Source: Eimeria necatrix
Lineage: Eukaryota > Apicomplexa > Conoidasida > Eucoccidiorida > Eimeriidae
Direction of reading: 5' to 3'
NCBI RefSeq assembly: GCF_000499385.1
Contig: NW_013654541.1
Span: 5,001 to 18,053 of the forward strand
Length of the DNA stretch: 13,053 nt
Below are positions 1-6,745 of the stretch, piece by piece. The notes beneath the pieces are model-generated. The model worked only from the letters and a program-made list of their open reading frames with translations, was not told where the DNA came from and searched no databases. How positions within the stretch are numbered: position 1 is the stretch's first letter; each line of letters starts with the position of its first letter. The position numbers and the translations under genes were made by a program.

Positions 1-1
1 C

Positions 2-681
2 TGCAAGGCCGCAGCAGCAGCAACAGCAAAAATACGGGGGCAGTTCGGCAAGTGCCACGTGGCGGTCCTTGCGGGCGTCATTGAGGATGCAGCAGCAGCA
101 GATGCAGCAGCAGCAAAGCAAAAGCCGCAGCAGCAGAAGCAGCAGCAGCAGAAGCAGCAGCAGCGGGGCAAAAGGGCCACAATAGTAGCGTGCTTCAAGC
201 TTCGGGAGTTCTCTGAAGCAGTTGAGGCGGAGCTTCAGCAGCTGCAGCAGCAGCAGCAGCAAAATAAAAAGCAGCAGCAGCAACCGTTGCTGCAGCGTCT
301 TGCTGCTGCAGCAGCAACTCACCGCGAACTGCTGCTCCGCGATTTGCGCAGCGTGAGGGCAGCGCTGCCCCTTGGCGCAGACATTTTGGGTGTATGGTCA
401 CCTCTGCTGCAGCAGCAGCAGCAGCAGCAAGGGGAGAAGCAGCAGCAGCAGCAGCAGAAGCAGCAGCCGGAGGAGAAGGAAAAGCAGCAGCAGCAGCAAC
501 AGCCGCAGGAGGAAAAGAAGCAGCAGCAGCAGCAGCAGCAGGAGAAGGAGAAGCAGCAGCAGCAGCAGCCTCAGAAGGAAGGGGAACAGCAGCAGCAGCA
601 GCAGCAGCCGCAGGAAGGGAAGGAGCAGCAGCAGCAGCAAGCGAATGAAGAGCAGAAACAGGAGAATGGGCAGAGTGCTGA

Positions 682-713
<32 letters not shown>

Positions 714-804
714 TGCTCGCGCTGCTGCAGCAATTTGCTGCTGCGCTGAACAAAGCTTTTGTAGACGACGCAGATGGGGAACCAGACTGCGATATCCCGG
801 ACTT

Positions 805-841
<37 letters not shown>

Positions 842-879
842 TTGCGGAATGACCGAATCGCCCTGGCACTTCTTCCTTC

Positions 880-924
<45 letters not shown>

Positions 925-983
925 GACGGAGGAGGAGAAGCTGGCTGAGTCGTTCAAGGCGTTTGTCGTCTCAAGCCAAGAGA

Positions 984-1024
<41 letters not shown>

Positions 1025-1336
1025 GCAGCAGATGCGGCGCTGAGAGTTGCAGTCAAAGACGTGCGGCTGCTGTGGCAGCAAAGCAAAGAGTGGCTGCTGC
1101 TGCAGTCGCGGCTGCCTCTCGAGCTGCTGCTGTCTTCAGCAGCAGTAGGCGAGCTGCTGCAGCAGCAGCACGCTGCAGCCTGCTGCTGCAGCAGGGGCCT
1201 GCTGCTGCCGCTGCTCACTCCGCCAGCTGCTGAAGAGCTGCTGCAGCAGCTGCAGCTGCAGACGCAGCTGCTGCTGCAGCAGCAAGGCCTCTTCTTCTGC
1301 CTTCCAGACGGATCCTGGGTGTCACCCACTGCAGCA

Positions 1337-1367
<31 letters not shown>

Positions 1368-1506
1368 CGCTGGCTGCGGCGCTTTCTGCTGCGAAGAAAG
1401 CTGGAAGGCAGCAGCAGCGGCAAGTCAGCAGCAGCAGCATCAGCAGCAGCGCCGAAGCAATGACTGGGTGTCTCGAATTTGCTGCGCAAAGCGCGCTGCA
1501 GTACCC

Positions 1507-1553
<47 letters not shown>

Positions 1554-2177
1554 TGGAGGGGCTGCTGCTGCAGGTGCCTGTGTGTCGCCGCCTCGGCAGC
1601 GGCGCTGCAGCAGCTGTGGGGTCCCACATTTTATGTGCTGCTGCTGCTGCTGGGGTTCCTGCTGCAGCAGCAGAGAGTGAAGGCAGCCTTTTGGGTCCTG
1701 CTGCTGCAGCGCTGTTTCCTGCAGCAGCAGCTCGCAAGGTGCTGCAGGCGGAGAAGCAGCAGCAGCAGCAAGACGTGCTGCAGCAGACACTTGCTGCGCA
1801 GCGCGCAGCAGCAGCAGCAACTGCAGGGAAGACCAGAAGCTGCTGCCTGCTGCAGTGCGATGTGCTGGTGCTGCTGCGGAGAGACACGCAGCAGCTAGCA
1901 GCAGCAGAGTTGCTGCTTGCTGCGCTGCTGCAGCAGCTGCGCTTCCTGGGCGCGTCTTTCTCGCAGATGGCAGCAGCAGCAGCAACAGCAGCAGCAGCAC
2001 CTGCTGCTGATGCTGCGCAGCCAAAGCTGCGGAAAGGGCCCTATGGAGCTCAGCCTTTGCTGCTGCACTCTTTGCTGCTGCCAGATAATTTGTCGCTGCA
2101 GTTCTCCGTCTCTTTTGCTGCCTTCTTGCTGCAGCAGTTTGCTGTGCCTGTTGCTGTCTGCAGCACAGAGCAGCCTA
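2..2177 (+). CDS. UFSP2: UFSP2-like gene, first visible exon (N-terminal domain with Gln/Ala/Ser runs)
   Basis: The frame starting at position 2 is open from the window edge to a TAG at 2561-2563. Its only early start-like codon is GTG (59), and the first in-frame ATG is at 1460, so this is an internal or incomplete exon. Non-repetitive islands are KCHVAVLAGVIED, RATIVACFKLREFSEAVEAEL, LLRDLRSVRAALPLGADILGVW, LRVAVKDVRLLWQQSKEWLL, GLFFCLPDGSWVSPT, LLQCDVLVLLRRDTQQL and LLLPDNLSLQFSVSFAAFLL. They resemble the N-terminal domain of plant and protist UFSP2 (a leucine-rich stretch, then LP-G-x-x-LG). Long CAG-type tracts separate them. The best donor after the last conserved island is A|GTAAGC at 2178. 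It is phase 1 and pairs with an acceptor at 2727/2728. The ORF beyond 2178 is Gln/Ser/Asn low complexity. The exact 3' end is tentative. Confidence 0.6.
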
Positions 2178-2179
2178 GT

Positions 2180-2232
<53 letters not shown>

Positions 2233-2392
2233 GCAGCAGCAGCACGGGCAAGAAAACAAGCGAACAAGCTGCACGAACCCAGAAATAGCAGCAAACAGAC
2301 GCAGCAGCAGCAGCAGCAACAACAGTAGCAGCAGTAGCAGTAATAGCAGCAGCAACAGCAGCGGCAGCAGCTGCAGCGGCGGCAGCAGCAAT

Positions 2393-2423
<31 letters not shown>

Positions 2424-2549
2424 GCAACAGCAGCAGGTTAAAGCTGCTGTTTTTTCTCTGCTGCAGTTCTTCGAGCCTCATGGCTAGACTTTTGCTGCAT
2501 GCGGAAGCTGCTGCCTTCATTTGTTGCACACTGCGCGCTGCACTGCAGC

Positions 2550-2593
<44 letters not shown>

Positions 2594-2880
2594 ACTTATT
2601 TCGGTAGGTCTCCTAGAGGACTAATGGACTAGCGCGTTGCTGCTGCAGCTGCTGCTGCAGCAGCTGCTGCAGTTGCAGTAGCAGTGCTGCTGCTGCTTCA
2701 ATGCATGCTGCTTTGCTGCTGCTGCAGCTACTGCTGCTTCTATGGCTGCCGCTTTGCTGCTTCTGGGGCTCGTGCTGCTGCTGCTGCTGCTGCTGCTGCT
2801 TTCTCTGCAGCCCTTGCTGAGTTTATCTATTGATCGCAATAGCGCCCGCTGCAACCACGCCGTTGCTGCTGCTGCTGCAA

Positions 2881-2917
<37 letters not shown>

Positions 2918-3599
2918 GTGCAGCCCCACCTGGGCTTGTGCACGGGCCCCAAGGGCTTCCGCCGCTGCCGTGCTGCTGCTGTGAGGGGCTTTTTAGAATA
3001 CTTTCATTATCTGCAGGTTTGTTTTTAGCTGCTGCTGCTGCTGATGTGCTGCTGCTGCTGCTGATGTGCTGCTGCAGCTGCTGATGTGCTGCTGCAGCTG
3101 CTGATGTTCTGCTGCTGCTGCTGATGTGCTGCTGCAGCTGCTGGTGTGCTGCTGCAGCTGCTGATGTGCTGATGTGCTGCTGCAGCTGCTGATGTGCTGC
3201 TGCAGCTGCTGATGTGCTGCTGCAGCTGCTGATGTGCTGCTGCAGTCGCTGATGTGCTGCTGCAGCTGCTGATGTGCTGCTGCAGTCGCTGATGTGCTGC
3301 TGCAGCTGCTGATGTGCTGCTGCTGCTTCTCCTGCTGATGCGCTGCTGCTTCTTCTGCTGACGTGCTGCTGCTGCTGCTGCTGATGTGCTGCTGCAGCTG
3401 CTCACGTGCTGCTGCTGCTGCTCATGTGCTGCTGCTGCTGCTGCTGCTGCTCCGACTTGCAGGAAGTGCCGACCCACTGGGACATTCAGACGCTCCTAAA
3501 GAGAGCCGATGAGGCCTTTAAAGACCACCAGGTCAGCTGCTGCCCTTTCAGGTGTACAGACACTTCATTCAGGTGTACAGGCACCTCTTTCAGGTGTAC

Positions 3600-3656
<57 letters not shown>

Positions 3657-4421
3657 ACTGTTGCTGCTGCTGCTGCTGCTGCTCCGACTTGCAGGAAGTG
3701 CCGACCCACTGGGACATTCAGACGCTCCTAAAGAGAGCCGATGAGGCCTTTAAAGACCACCAGGTCAGCTGCTGCCCTTTCAGGTGTACAGACACTTCAT
3801 TCAGGTGTACAGGCACCTCTTTCAGGTGTACAGACACTTCATTCAGGTGTACAGGCAGCTCTTTCAGGTGTATAGGCACCTTTTTCAGGTCTATAGGCAG
3901 CTCATTCAGGTGTATAGGCAGCTCTTTCAGGTGTATAGGCACCTTTTTCAGGTGTATAGGCAGCTCATTCAGGTGTATAGGCACCTTTTTCAGGTGTATA
4001 GGCAGCCCATTGAGGTGTACAGGCAGCTCTTTCAGGTGTATAGGCAGCTCTTTCAGGTGTATAGGCAGCTGCTGTGGAGCTGCGGGTCTCATTTTGTTTG
4101 TTTTTTCGTTTTAAATTGAACAATTGGCGGAGTTTTTGCGATTTAATTCATTTTAATCGAAGTTTTAGAGAAAAGCTGCTCGCGCTGCTGCTGCAGGTGG
4201 GCACTCCGCGGTGGATCGGCACTGTGGAGGCGCACTTCGTGGTGGGTCTTCTCTTTGGCTGCGGCAGCCGCATTTTGCATTTGCAGCAAATGGAAGACTT
4301 GGAAGACCATTTCCAACTTTTGCTGCAGCACTTCCAGCAGCAGCAAACCCCAGTGCTCATCGGCGCTGGCCAGTTCGCCTTTTTGCTGCTCGGAGTAGCC
4401 CAGGACCTCGACACCGGTCCG

Positions 4422-4456
<35 letters not shown>

Positions 4457-4677
4457 GGAGGTGCTGCTGCTGCTGCGGAGGAGGAGGTGCTGCTGCTGCT
4501 GCTGCTGCTGCGGAGGTGCTGCTGCTGCTGCTGCGGAGGAGGTGCTGCTGCTGCTGCTGCTGCGGAGGAGGAGGAGGAGGTTGCTGCTGCTGCTGCTGCG
4601 GAGGAGGTTGCTGCTGCTGCGGAGGAGGAGGAGGTTGCTGCTGCTGCGGAGGAGGTTGCTACTGCTGCTGCGGGGGT

Positions 4678-4710
<33 letters not shown>

Positions 4711-5049
4711 GGTCGCTGCTGCTGCTGTCGCAGTTGCTCGGATTTTTGCCGCTGCTGCAGCAGTTGCTGCTGCTCAGCTGCAGCGCCTTGTTCTCATTTT
4801 GTGCGCCTTTTGTCTCTTTATGTTTCCTGTTTGCTGCTGCTCTTGCTCCCGCTGCTGCTGCTCTTGCTGCTGCTGCTGCTGCTTCTCACTATCGAGCTGC
4901 TGCAGCGCAGCATTTGCTGCTGCTGCTCTTCTTTTCGTTTCTTTTTTTCTCCGTTCTTCTCCCCGCCCTTGTCCTAACTCTCACCGATTAATTAATTAAT
5001 TATTTTACTTATTTATTTATTTATTTATTTATTTATTTGTTTGTTTATT

Positions 5050-5084
<35 letters not shown>

Positions 5085-5974
5085 TTATGCAGGGGCTGCT
5101 TCTTACTTAATAATGGACCCGCACTATTTCGGGCCAGAAGATCCCAGAGCCATTTTGGACAAGGGCTGGGTGGCTTGGCAGAAGGTCTAATTTTATTTTT
5201 TATTTTATTTTTTGATTCTTTTTTAATTCTTTTTCGATTCTTTTTTAATTCTTTTCGATTCTTTTTGATCCTTTTTAATTCTTTTTAATTCTTTTTTAAA
5301 TCTTTTGTTTCTTTTTGATCTTTCGGGTTCTTTTGGGGGTTCTTTTGGATTCTTTTTGATGTTTTTTCATCTTTTTCCATCCTTTTCATTTTGCGTCATC
5401 TTTTTTGATTACTTCAAGTTCTGTTTAATCCCTTTAAATCCTTTTTTAATCTTTTTAAATCCTTTTTAATCTTTTTAAATCTTTTAATCTTCTTTTTCGA
5501 ATTTTTCCCTTTTTGATTCTTTTTTGCTTTTCCGGCTATCTCCGTTTTCCTTCTTTTTTGCATGTGTTTTTTTCTCCTTTTTCTTTTTTTTTATTCTTTT
5601 TTTGTCTTCTTTTTGTTTGCTCCTTCGTATCCTTTTTATGTCCTTCTTGTCTCCTTTTTTTCTCCATTTTATCTCTTTTTTATTTCCTTTTTCATCTCCT
5701 TTTTTTCTTATTTTTTTGCCTCTCTTTTGACATCTTTTCGTCTTCCTTTTTGTGTCTTCTTAGATTTCTCTTTTTGTCCTTTTGTTTCTTTTGACTCCGT
5801 TTTATTTATTTTAATGTCTTTTTAGTCCTTTTTGTTTTTTTATTATTTCTTTTTTCTTTTTGTTTGTTTTGCTGCTGACTTCAGATAGGTTTCCTTACAA
5901 GAGCAGCAGAAGGATCTTTCGTCAATTTGCTGCTGCCCCACACCGTCACGGAAGAAGGCCAGCTCATCTTCTGA
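2..5974 (+). CDS. UFSP2: Ufm1-specific protease 2-like cysteine protease, multi-exon, 5' partial, active-site Cys exon not found
   Basis: UFSP2 is the peptidase family C78 protease that processes the UFM1 precursor and removes UFM1 from its targets, mainly at the ER. Seen here in order: an N-terminal-domain patch (ALPLGADILGVW), then YFHYLQ matching the family Y-Y-HY-Q segment, VPTHWDIQ, GTPRWIGTVEA, TPVLIGAGQFAFLLLGVA, YLIMDPHYFG with the catalytic Asp and His, DKGWVAWQ, and FVNLLLP near the C-terminus. This order and spacing fit the family. My exon model is 2-2177, 2728-2861, 2924-3016, 3463-3531, 4197-4416, 5093-5184 and 5885-5974. Its lengths sum to 2874 nt, exactly 958 codons including stop. 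The left edge is open and has no usable ATG, so the true start lies upstream. The protein is far longer than animal and plant homologues because of Gln, Ala and Ser runs in exon 1. The family GWGCAYRSLQT box, which holds the catalytic Cys, should fall between exons 3 and 4 but is absent, so the gene as assembled would encode an inactive enzyme. Confidence 0.85.
403..919 (+). repeat. Imperfect (CAG)n/(GCA)n/(AGC)n tracts coding for Gln and Ser runs
   Basis: Near-continuous CAG triplets broken by GAG, AAG, GGA and CCG codons. In the UFSP2 frame most give Gln blocks separated by KEK, EEK or PQE spacers. At about 806-841 the frame shifts relative to the triplet, so the same repeat codes Ser. Further coding tracts lie at about 984-1031 (Ala), 1340-1366 (Ser), 1509-1552 (Gln) and 2181-2233 (Gln). 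Confidence 0.9.
2181..2233 (+). repeat. (CAG) tract of about 17 units
   Basis: Uninterrupted AGC/CAG triplets just after the proposed donor at 2178. In the ORF they would code polyglutamine; in my exon model they lie at the start of an intron. Confidence 0.85.
2728..2861 (+). CDS. UFSP2: UFSP2-like gene, second visible exon (tentative boundaries)
   Basis: In this frame the sequence reads LLSLSIDRNSARCNHA, which fits the UFSP2 segment with pattern L-x-L-x-x-DR-x-x-x-R-x-N-A that links the N-terminal and catalytic domains. I chose the acceptor CAG ending at 2727 because it completes the phase-1 donor at 2178. An alternative acceptor (TCTCTGCAG ending at 2810) gives a shorter exon but needs a different upstream donor. 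The 3' end is set at a GTTGCT donor at 2862, giving a 62-nt intron of CTG repeats that joins exon 3 in phase 0. The upstream half is alanine/leucine-rich and encoded by CTG repeats. Low conservation makes this the weakest exon of the model. Confidence 0.4.
2924..3016 (+). CDS. UFSP2: UFSP2-like gene, third visible exon (start of catalytic domain)
   Basis: A (CTG)n tract ending GTGTGCAG is followed by 31 codons beginning PHLGLCTGPKGF and ending VRGFLEYFHYLQ. The last part matches the family pattern V-x-G-x-Y-x-Y-x-HY-x-Q found just before the catalytic GWGCAYRS box. A CAG|GTTTGT donor follows, so the exon is 93 nt with phase 0 at both ends. Translation past the donor soon hits a stop, which supports the splice site. 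The family places the catalytic-Cys segment directly after this exon, but the next coding sequence found (3463) resumes about 30 residues further on. Confidence 0.7.
3050..3325 (+). repeat. 20-bp satellite in UFSP2 intron (CTG variant with GATGTG)
   Basis: Unit GATGTGCTGCTGCAGCTGCT recurs at exactly 20-bp spacing (for example at 3191, 3211 and 3231) with minor variants such as CAGTCGCT. The period is not a multiple of three, so it does not keep one reading frame and is non-coding. Each unit contains CTGCAG, which looks like the acceptors used by the real exons. It fills the interval where the catalytic-Cys exon should be. Confidence 0.85.
3463..3531 (+). CDS. UFSP2: UFSP2-like gene, VPTHWDIQ exon, copy 1
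   Basis: A CTG tract ending CGACTTGCAG precedes 23 codons starting EVPTHWDIQTLLKRADEAF and ending KDHQ, followed by a GTCAGC donor. Phase is 0 at both ends. VPTHWDIQ corresponds to the family segment (V/I)PTH-x-x-IQ that follows the active-site Cys box, and joining to the exon at 4197 gives KDHQ-VGTPRWIG, the expected continuation. The exon and about 80 flanking bases are repeated exactly 232 bp downstream, so only one copy should be used in a normal mRNA. Confidence 0.85.
3695..3763 (+). CDS. UFSP2: UFSP2-like gene, VPTHWDIQ exon, exact duplicate copy 2
   Basis: Base-for-base identical to the exon at 3463-3531, including the acceptor CGACTTGCAG and the GTCAGC donor. Both copies are phase 0 at both ends, so a transcript could include either one or both without a frameshift. 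Including both would repeat 23 residues inside the catalytic domain, which no family member known to me does. The lack of any difference points to a very recent duplication, mutually exclusive exon use, or an assembly artefact caused by the flanking CTG repeats. Confidence 0.6.
3779..4073 (+). repeat. 21-bp minisatellite in UFSP2 intron
   Basis: About 14 tandem copies of a 21-bp unit of the form CAGGTGTAYAGGCASCTYWTT, with variants ACAGACAC and TATAGGCACC. A few units also lie at 3549-3599 in the first duplication copy. Because 21 is divisible by three, all frames stay open and give apparent heptapeptide repeats, but the array sits between two confirmed exons and is intronic. Each unit has TTTCAG|GTGTA, which resembles a 3' and a 5' splice site back to back. 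Confidence 0.9.
4197..4416 (+). CDS. UFSP2: UFSP2-like gene, core catalytic-domain exon
   Basis: Preceded by a CTGCTGCTGCAG acceptor. Reads VGTPRWIGTVEAHFVVGLLF, then CGSRILHL, an acidic helix, HFQQQQTPVLIGAGQFAFLL and LGVAQDLDT. This matches the family succession (F)VGSRKWIG-x-x-EV ... HF-x-x-x-x-TP-(I/V)-x-IGGG ... ILGV. The usual His of LAHT is replaced (GQFAFLLLG), but that His is not the catalytic one. The exon ends after one base of a Gly codon at a GTCCGC donor. The next exon supplies the other two bases, so the phase-1 junction restores DTG. Confidence 0.9.
4417..5092 (+). other. UFSP2 intron with CTG/GGAGGAGG repeats and TTTA microsatellite
   Basis: The first 300 bases are CTG blocks alternating with GCGGAGGAGG blocks (4423-4715). 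Next come TTGCTG-rich and T-rich stretches, and then a (TTTA)n microsatellite (about 5005-5088) that runs to the TATGCAG acceptor. Open frames across it (poly-Leu, poly-Ala, poly-Cys) are products of the repeat. The flanking exons join in phase 1. Confidence 0.8.
5093..5184 (+). CDS. UFSP2: UFSP2-like gene, Asp/His active-site exon
   Basis: Begins after a TTTA microsatellite ending TATGCAG. Two bases complete the Gly codon from 4416, then the frame reads AASYLIMDPHYFGPEDPRAI followed by LDKGWVAWQK. DPH in the DPHY-x-G box holds the catalytic Asp and His of UFSP proteases, and D-K-GW-x-x-W matches the following conserved segment. The exon ends in phase 0 at AAG|GTCTAA. It is only 92 bp and would be missed by an ORF scan. 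Confidence 0.92.
5185..5884 (+). other. UFSP2 intron, strongly T-rich
   Basis: A 700-bp intron made largely of TTTTTAATC/TTTTGATTC-like runs with very few A or G clusters, ending GACTTCAG. The strand bias (T on the coding strand) is marked. Phe-rich open frames here have no conserved content and are not genes. Confidence 0.85.
5885..5974 (+). CDS. UFSP2: UFSP2-like gene, terminal exon with stop
   Basis: Follows a 700-bp T-rich intron ending GCTGACTTCAG. Phase 0: IGFLTRAAEGSFVNLLLPHT, then VTEEGQLIF and TGA at 5972-5974. (F/Y)-x-NL-x-LP is the conserved C-terminal signature of UFSP2, which normally ends within about ten residues of this point, as here. The TGA directly abuts a TTTAGGG array, so the 3' untranslated region, if transcribed, starts with telomere-like repeat. 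Confidence 0.9.
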   Translation: MGFLTRAAEGSFVNLLLPHTVTEEGQLIF

Positions 5975-6036
5975 GGGTTTAGGGTTTAGGGTTTAGGGTT
6001 TAGGGTTTAGGGTTTAGGGTTTAGGGTTTAGGGTTT
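5975..6036 (+). repeat. Interstitial telomere-like array (TTTAGGG)8
   Basis: GGG followed by eight perfect TTTAGGG heptamers (5978-6033), starting at the base after the UFSP2 stop codon. TTTAGGG is the telomere repeat of coccidians. Coding-type and repeat sequence continue for 7 kb on the far side, so this is not a chromosome end. Confidence 0.95.
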
Positions 6037-6167
6037 TGCCTGCACACAGCAGCGTGTGGGGCTGCTGCGACAAAGGCGCGCAGACACCGCAGCAGCAGCA
6101 GCAGCAGCAAATGCAGCAACAGCAGCAGCCGCAGGCTGCTGCAGCTTCTTGCCTGCGCTGCATCTCG
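6037..6167. other. Spacer between opposed telomere-like arrays
   Basis: A 130-base spacer with a short CAG tract (about 6090-6130) and GC-rich flanks. No coding signal is seen. Confidence 0.6.
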
Positions 6168-6202
6168 AAACCCTAAACCCTAAACCCTAAACCCTAAACC
6201 CT
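6168..6202 (-). repeat. Interstitial telomere-like array (AAACCCT)5, inverted to the previous one
   Basis: Five perfect AAACCCT units. It is opposite in orientation to the array at 5975-6036, so together they form an inverted repeat with a loop of about 131 bases. Confidence 0.95.
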
Positions 6203-6430
6203 CTCCGGCTGGCGAGAAGGAAACAACTTCGAGGGCCTTTTATTTCTACTAGCCTGTACTGTGCATAAACATGAAAACAAATTCAAGCAACATTTTTAAA
6301 TCTAAATAAAATATTAATCAAAATAAAATTAATCAAATAAATATTAATCAAAATAAAATTACTTTGCCCAACAAACGCATGCAAACTCAAGTGTACATAC
6401 ACCCTAGCGCCCCTTTGCCACCTCTTGCTG
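6203..6430. other. AT-rich intergenic DNA
   Basis: AATAAA/ATTAATC-rich sequence holding several AATAAA hexamers on the plus strand (from about 6304) that could serve the UFSP2 transcript as polyadenylation signals; this is inference. A GTGTACATACACCC motif lies at 6391-6404. No gene is seen. Confidence 0.5.
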
Positions 6431-6745
6431 CCCCTCTCCCCAGCTAGCTACACAGCTAGCTGGCCGTATAGCTAGCTACCTGTCCATTTGGCTAGCCAGC
6501 TAGCTAGCTAGCTATCTAACTAGCTATCTAGCTAACTGCTCAGCTAGAGGGATAGCTAGCTAGCTAAATGACTATCTATCTAGCTAGCTGAGGAGCTAAC
6601 TAACTACTTAGAGAGCTAGCAAGCAACTGAGTTAGAGGGCCAGCTAGCCAGATAGCTCTGTACCGCCTCAGCTAGCTGGCTAGCTAGCTGGGAGGTCCGT
6701 GGCTAGCTAGCTGAGTGGCTAGCTGGCTACTTAGGCAGCTAGCTG
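6431..6745. repeat. Degenerate AGCT/CTAG tetranucleotide repeat region
   Basis: About 300 bases dominated by GCTAGC, AGCTAGCT and close variants without a fixed period. The motif is its own reverse complement, so the region can fold back on itself in many ways. No coding frame is credible. A shorter relative lies at 11140-11265. Confidence 0.85.

Larger units (their letters stand above)
3451..3831 (+). repeat. Tandem duplication containing a 69-bp exon, 232-bp offset
   Basis: Bases 3451-3599 reappear without a mismatch at 3683-3831. The copied block holds the acceptor, the exon, the donor and the first 21-bp minisatellite units. A CTG/TTG tract (about 3600-3682) separates the copies, and both junctions fall in repeats. 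Confidence 0.92.

Noticed and set aside
571..1887. Minus-strand 438-codon Cys/Ser/Ala-rich ORF
   Set aside because: Shadow of the Gln/Ala-rich exon; CAG repeats keep all six frames open.
2905..2985. PTWACARAP in another frame as a possible GWGCAYRS active-site box
   Set aside because: It resembles W-x-C-A only loosely, and it lies in a different frame from the one that gives PHLGLCTG...YFHYLQ, which fits the family and both splice phases.
3779..4073. CRISPR-like array
   Set aside because: Tandem 21-bp units without unique spacers, in a eukaryotic intron.
3784..4119. Plus- and minus-strand ORFs with heptapeptide repeats (VYRQLFQ type)
   Set aside because: They arise from the 21-bp minisatellite, which sits in an intron between two well-supported exons.
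4074..4999. 300-codon ORF through the UFSP2 core exon
   Set aside because: Only 4197-4416 is conserved; the rest is intron sequence and CTG/GGAGG repeat.
5513..5825. Phe/Leu-rich ORFs resembling membrane proteins
   Set aside because: Product of a T-rich intron; several frames are open at once and no conserved sequence is present.
5975..6202. True chromosome end
   Set aside because: The arrays are short, occur in both orientations, and have unique sequence on both sides.
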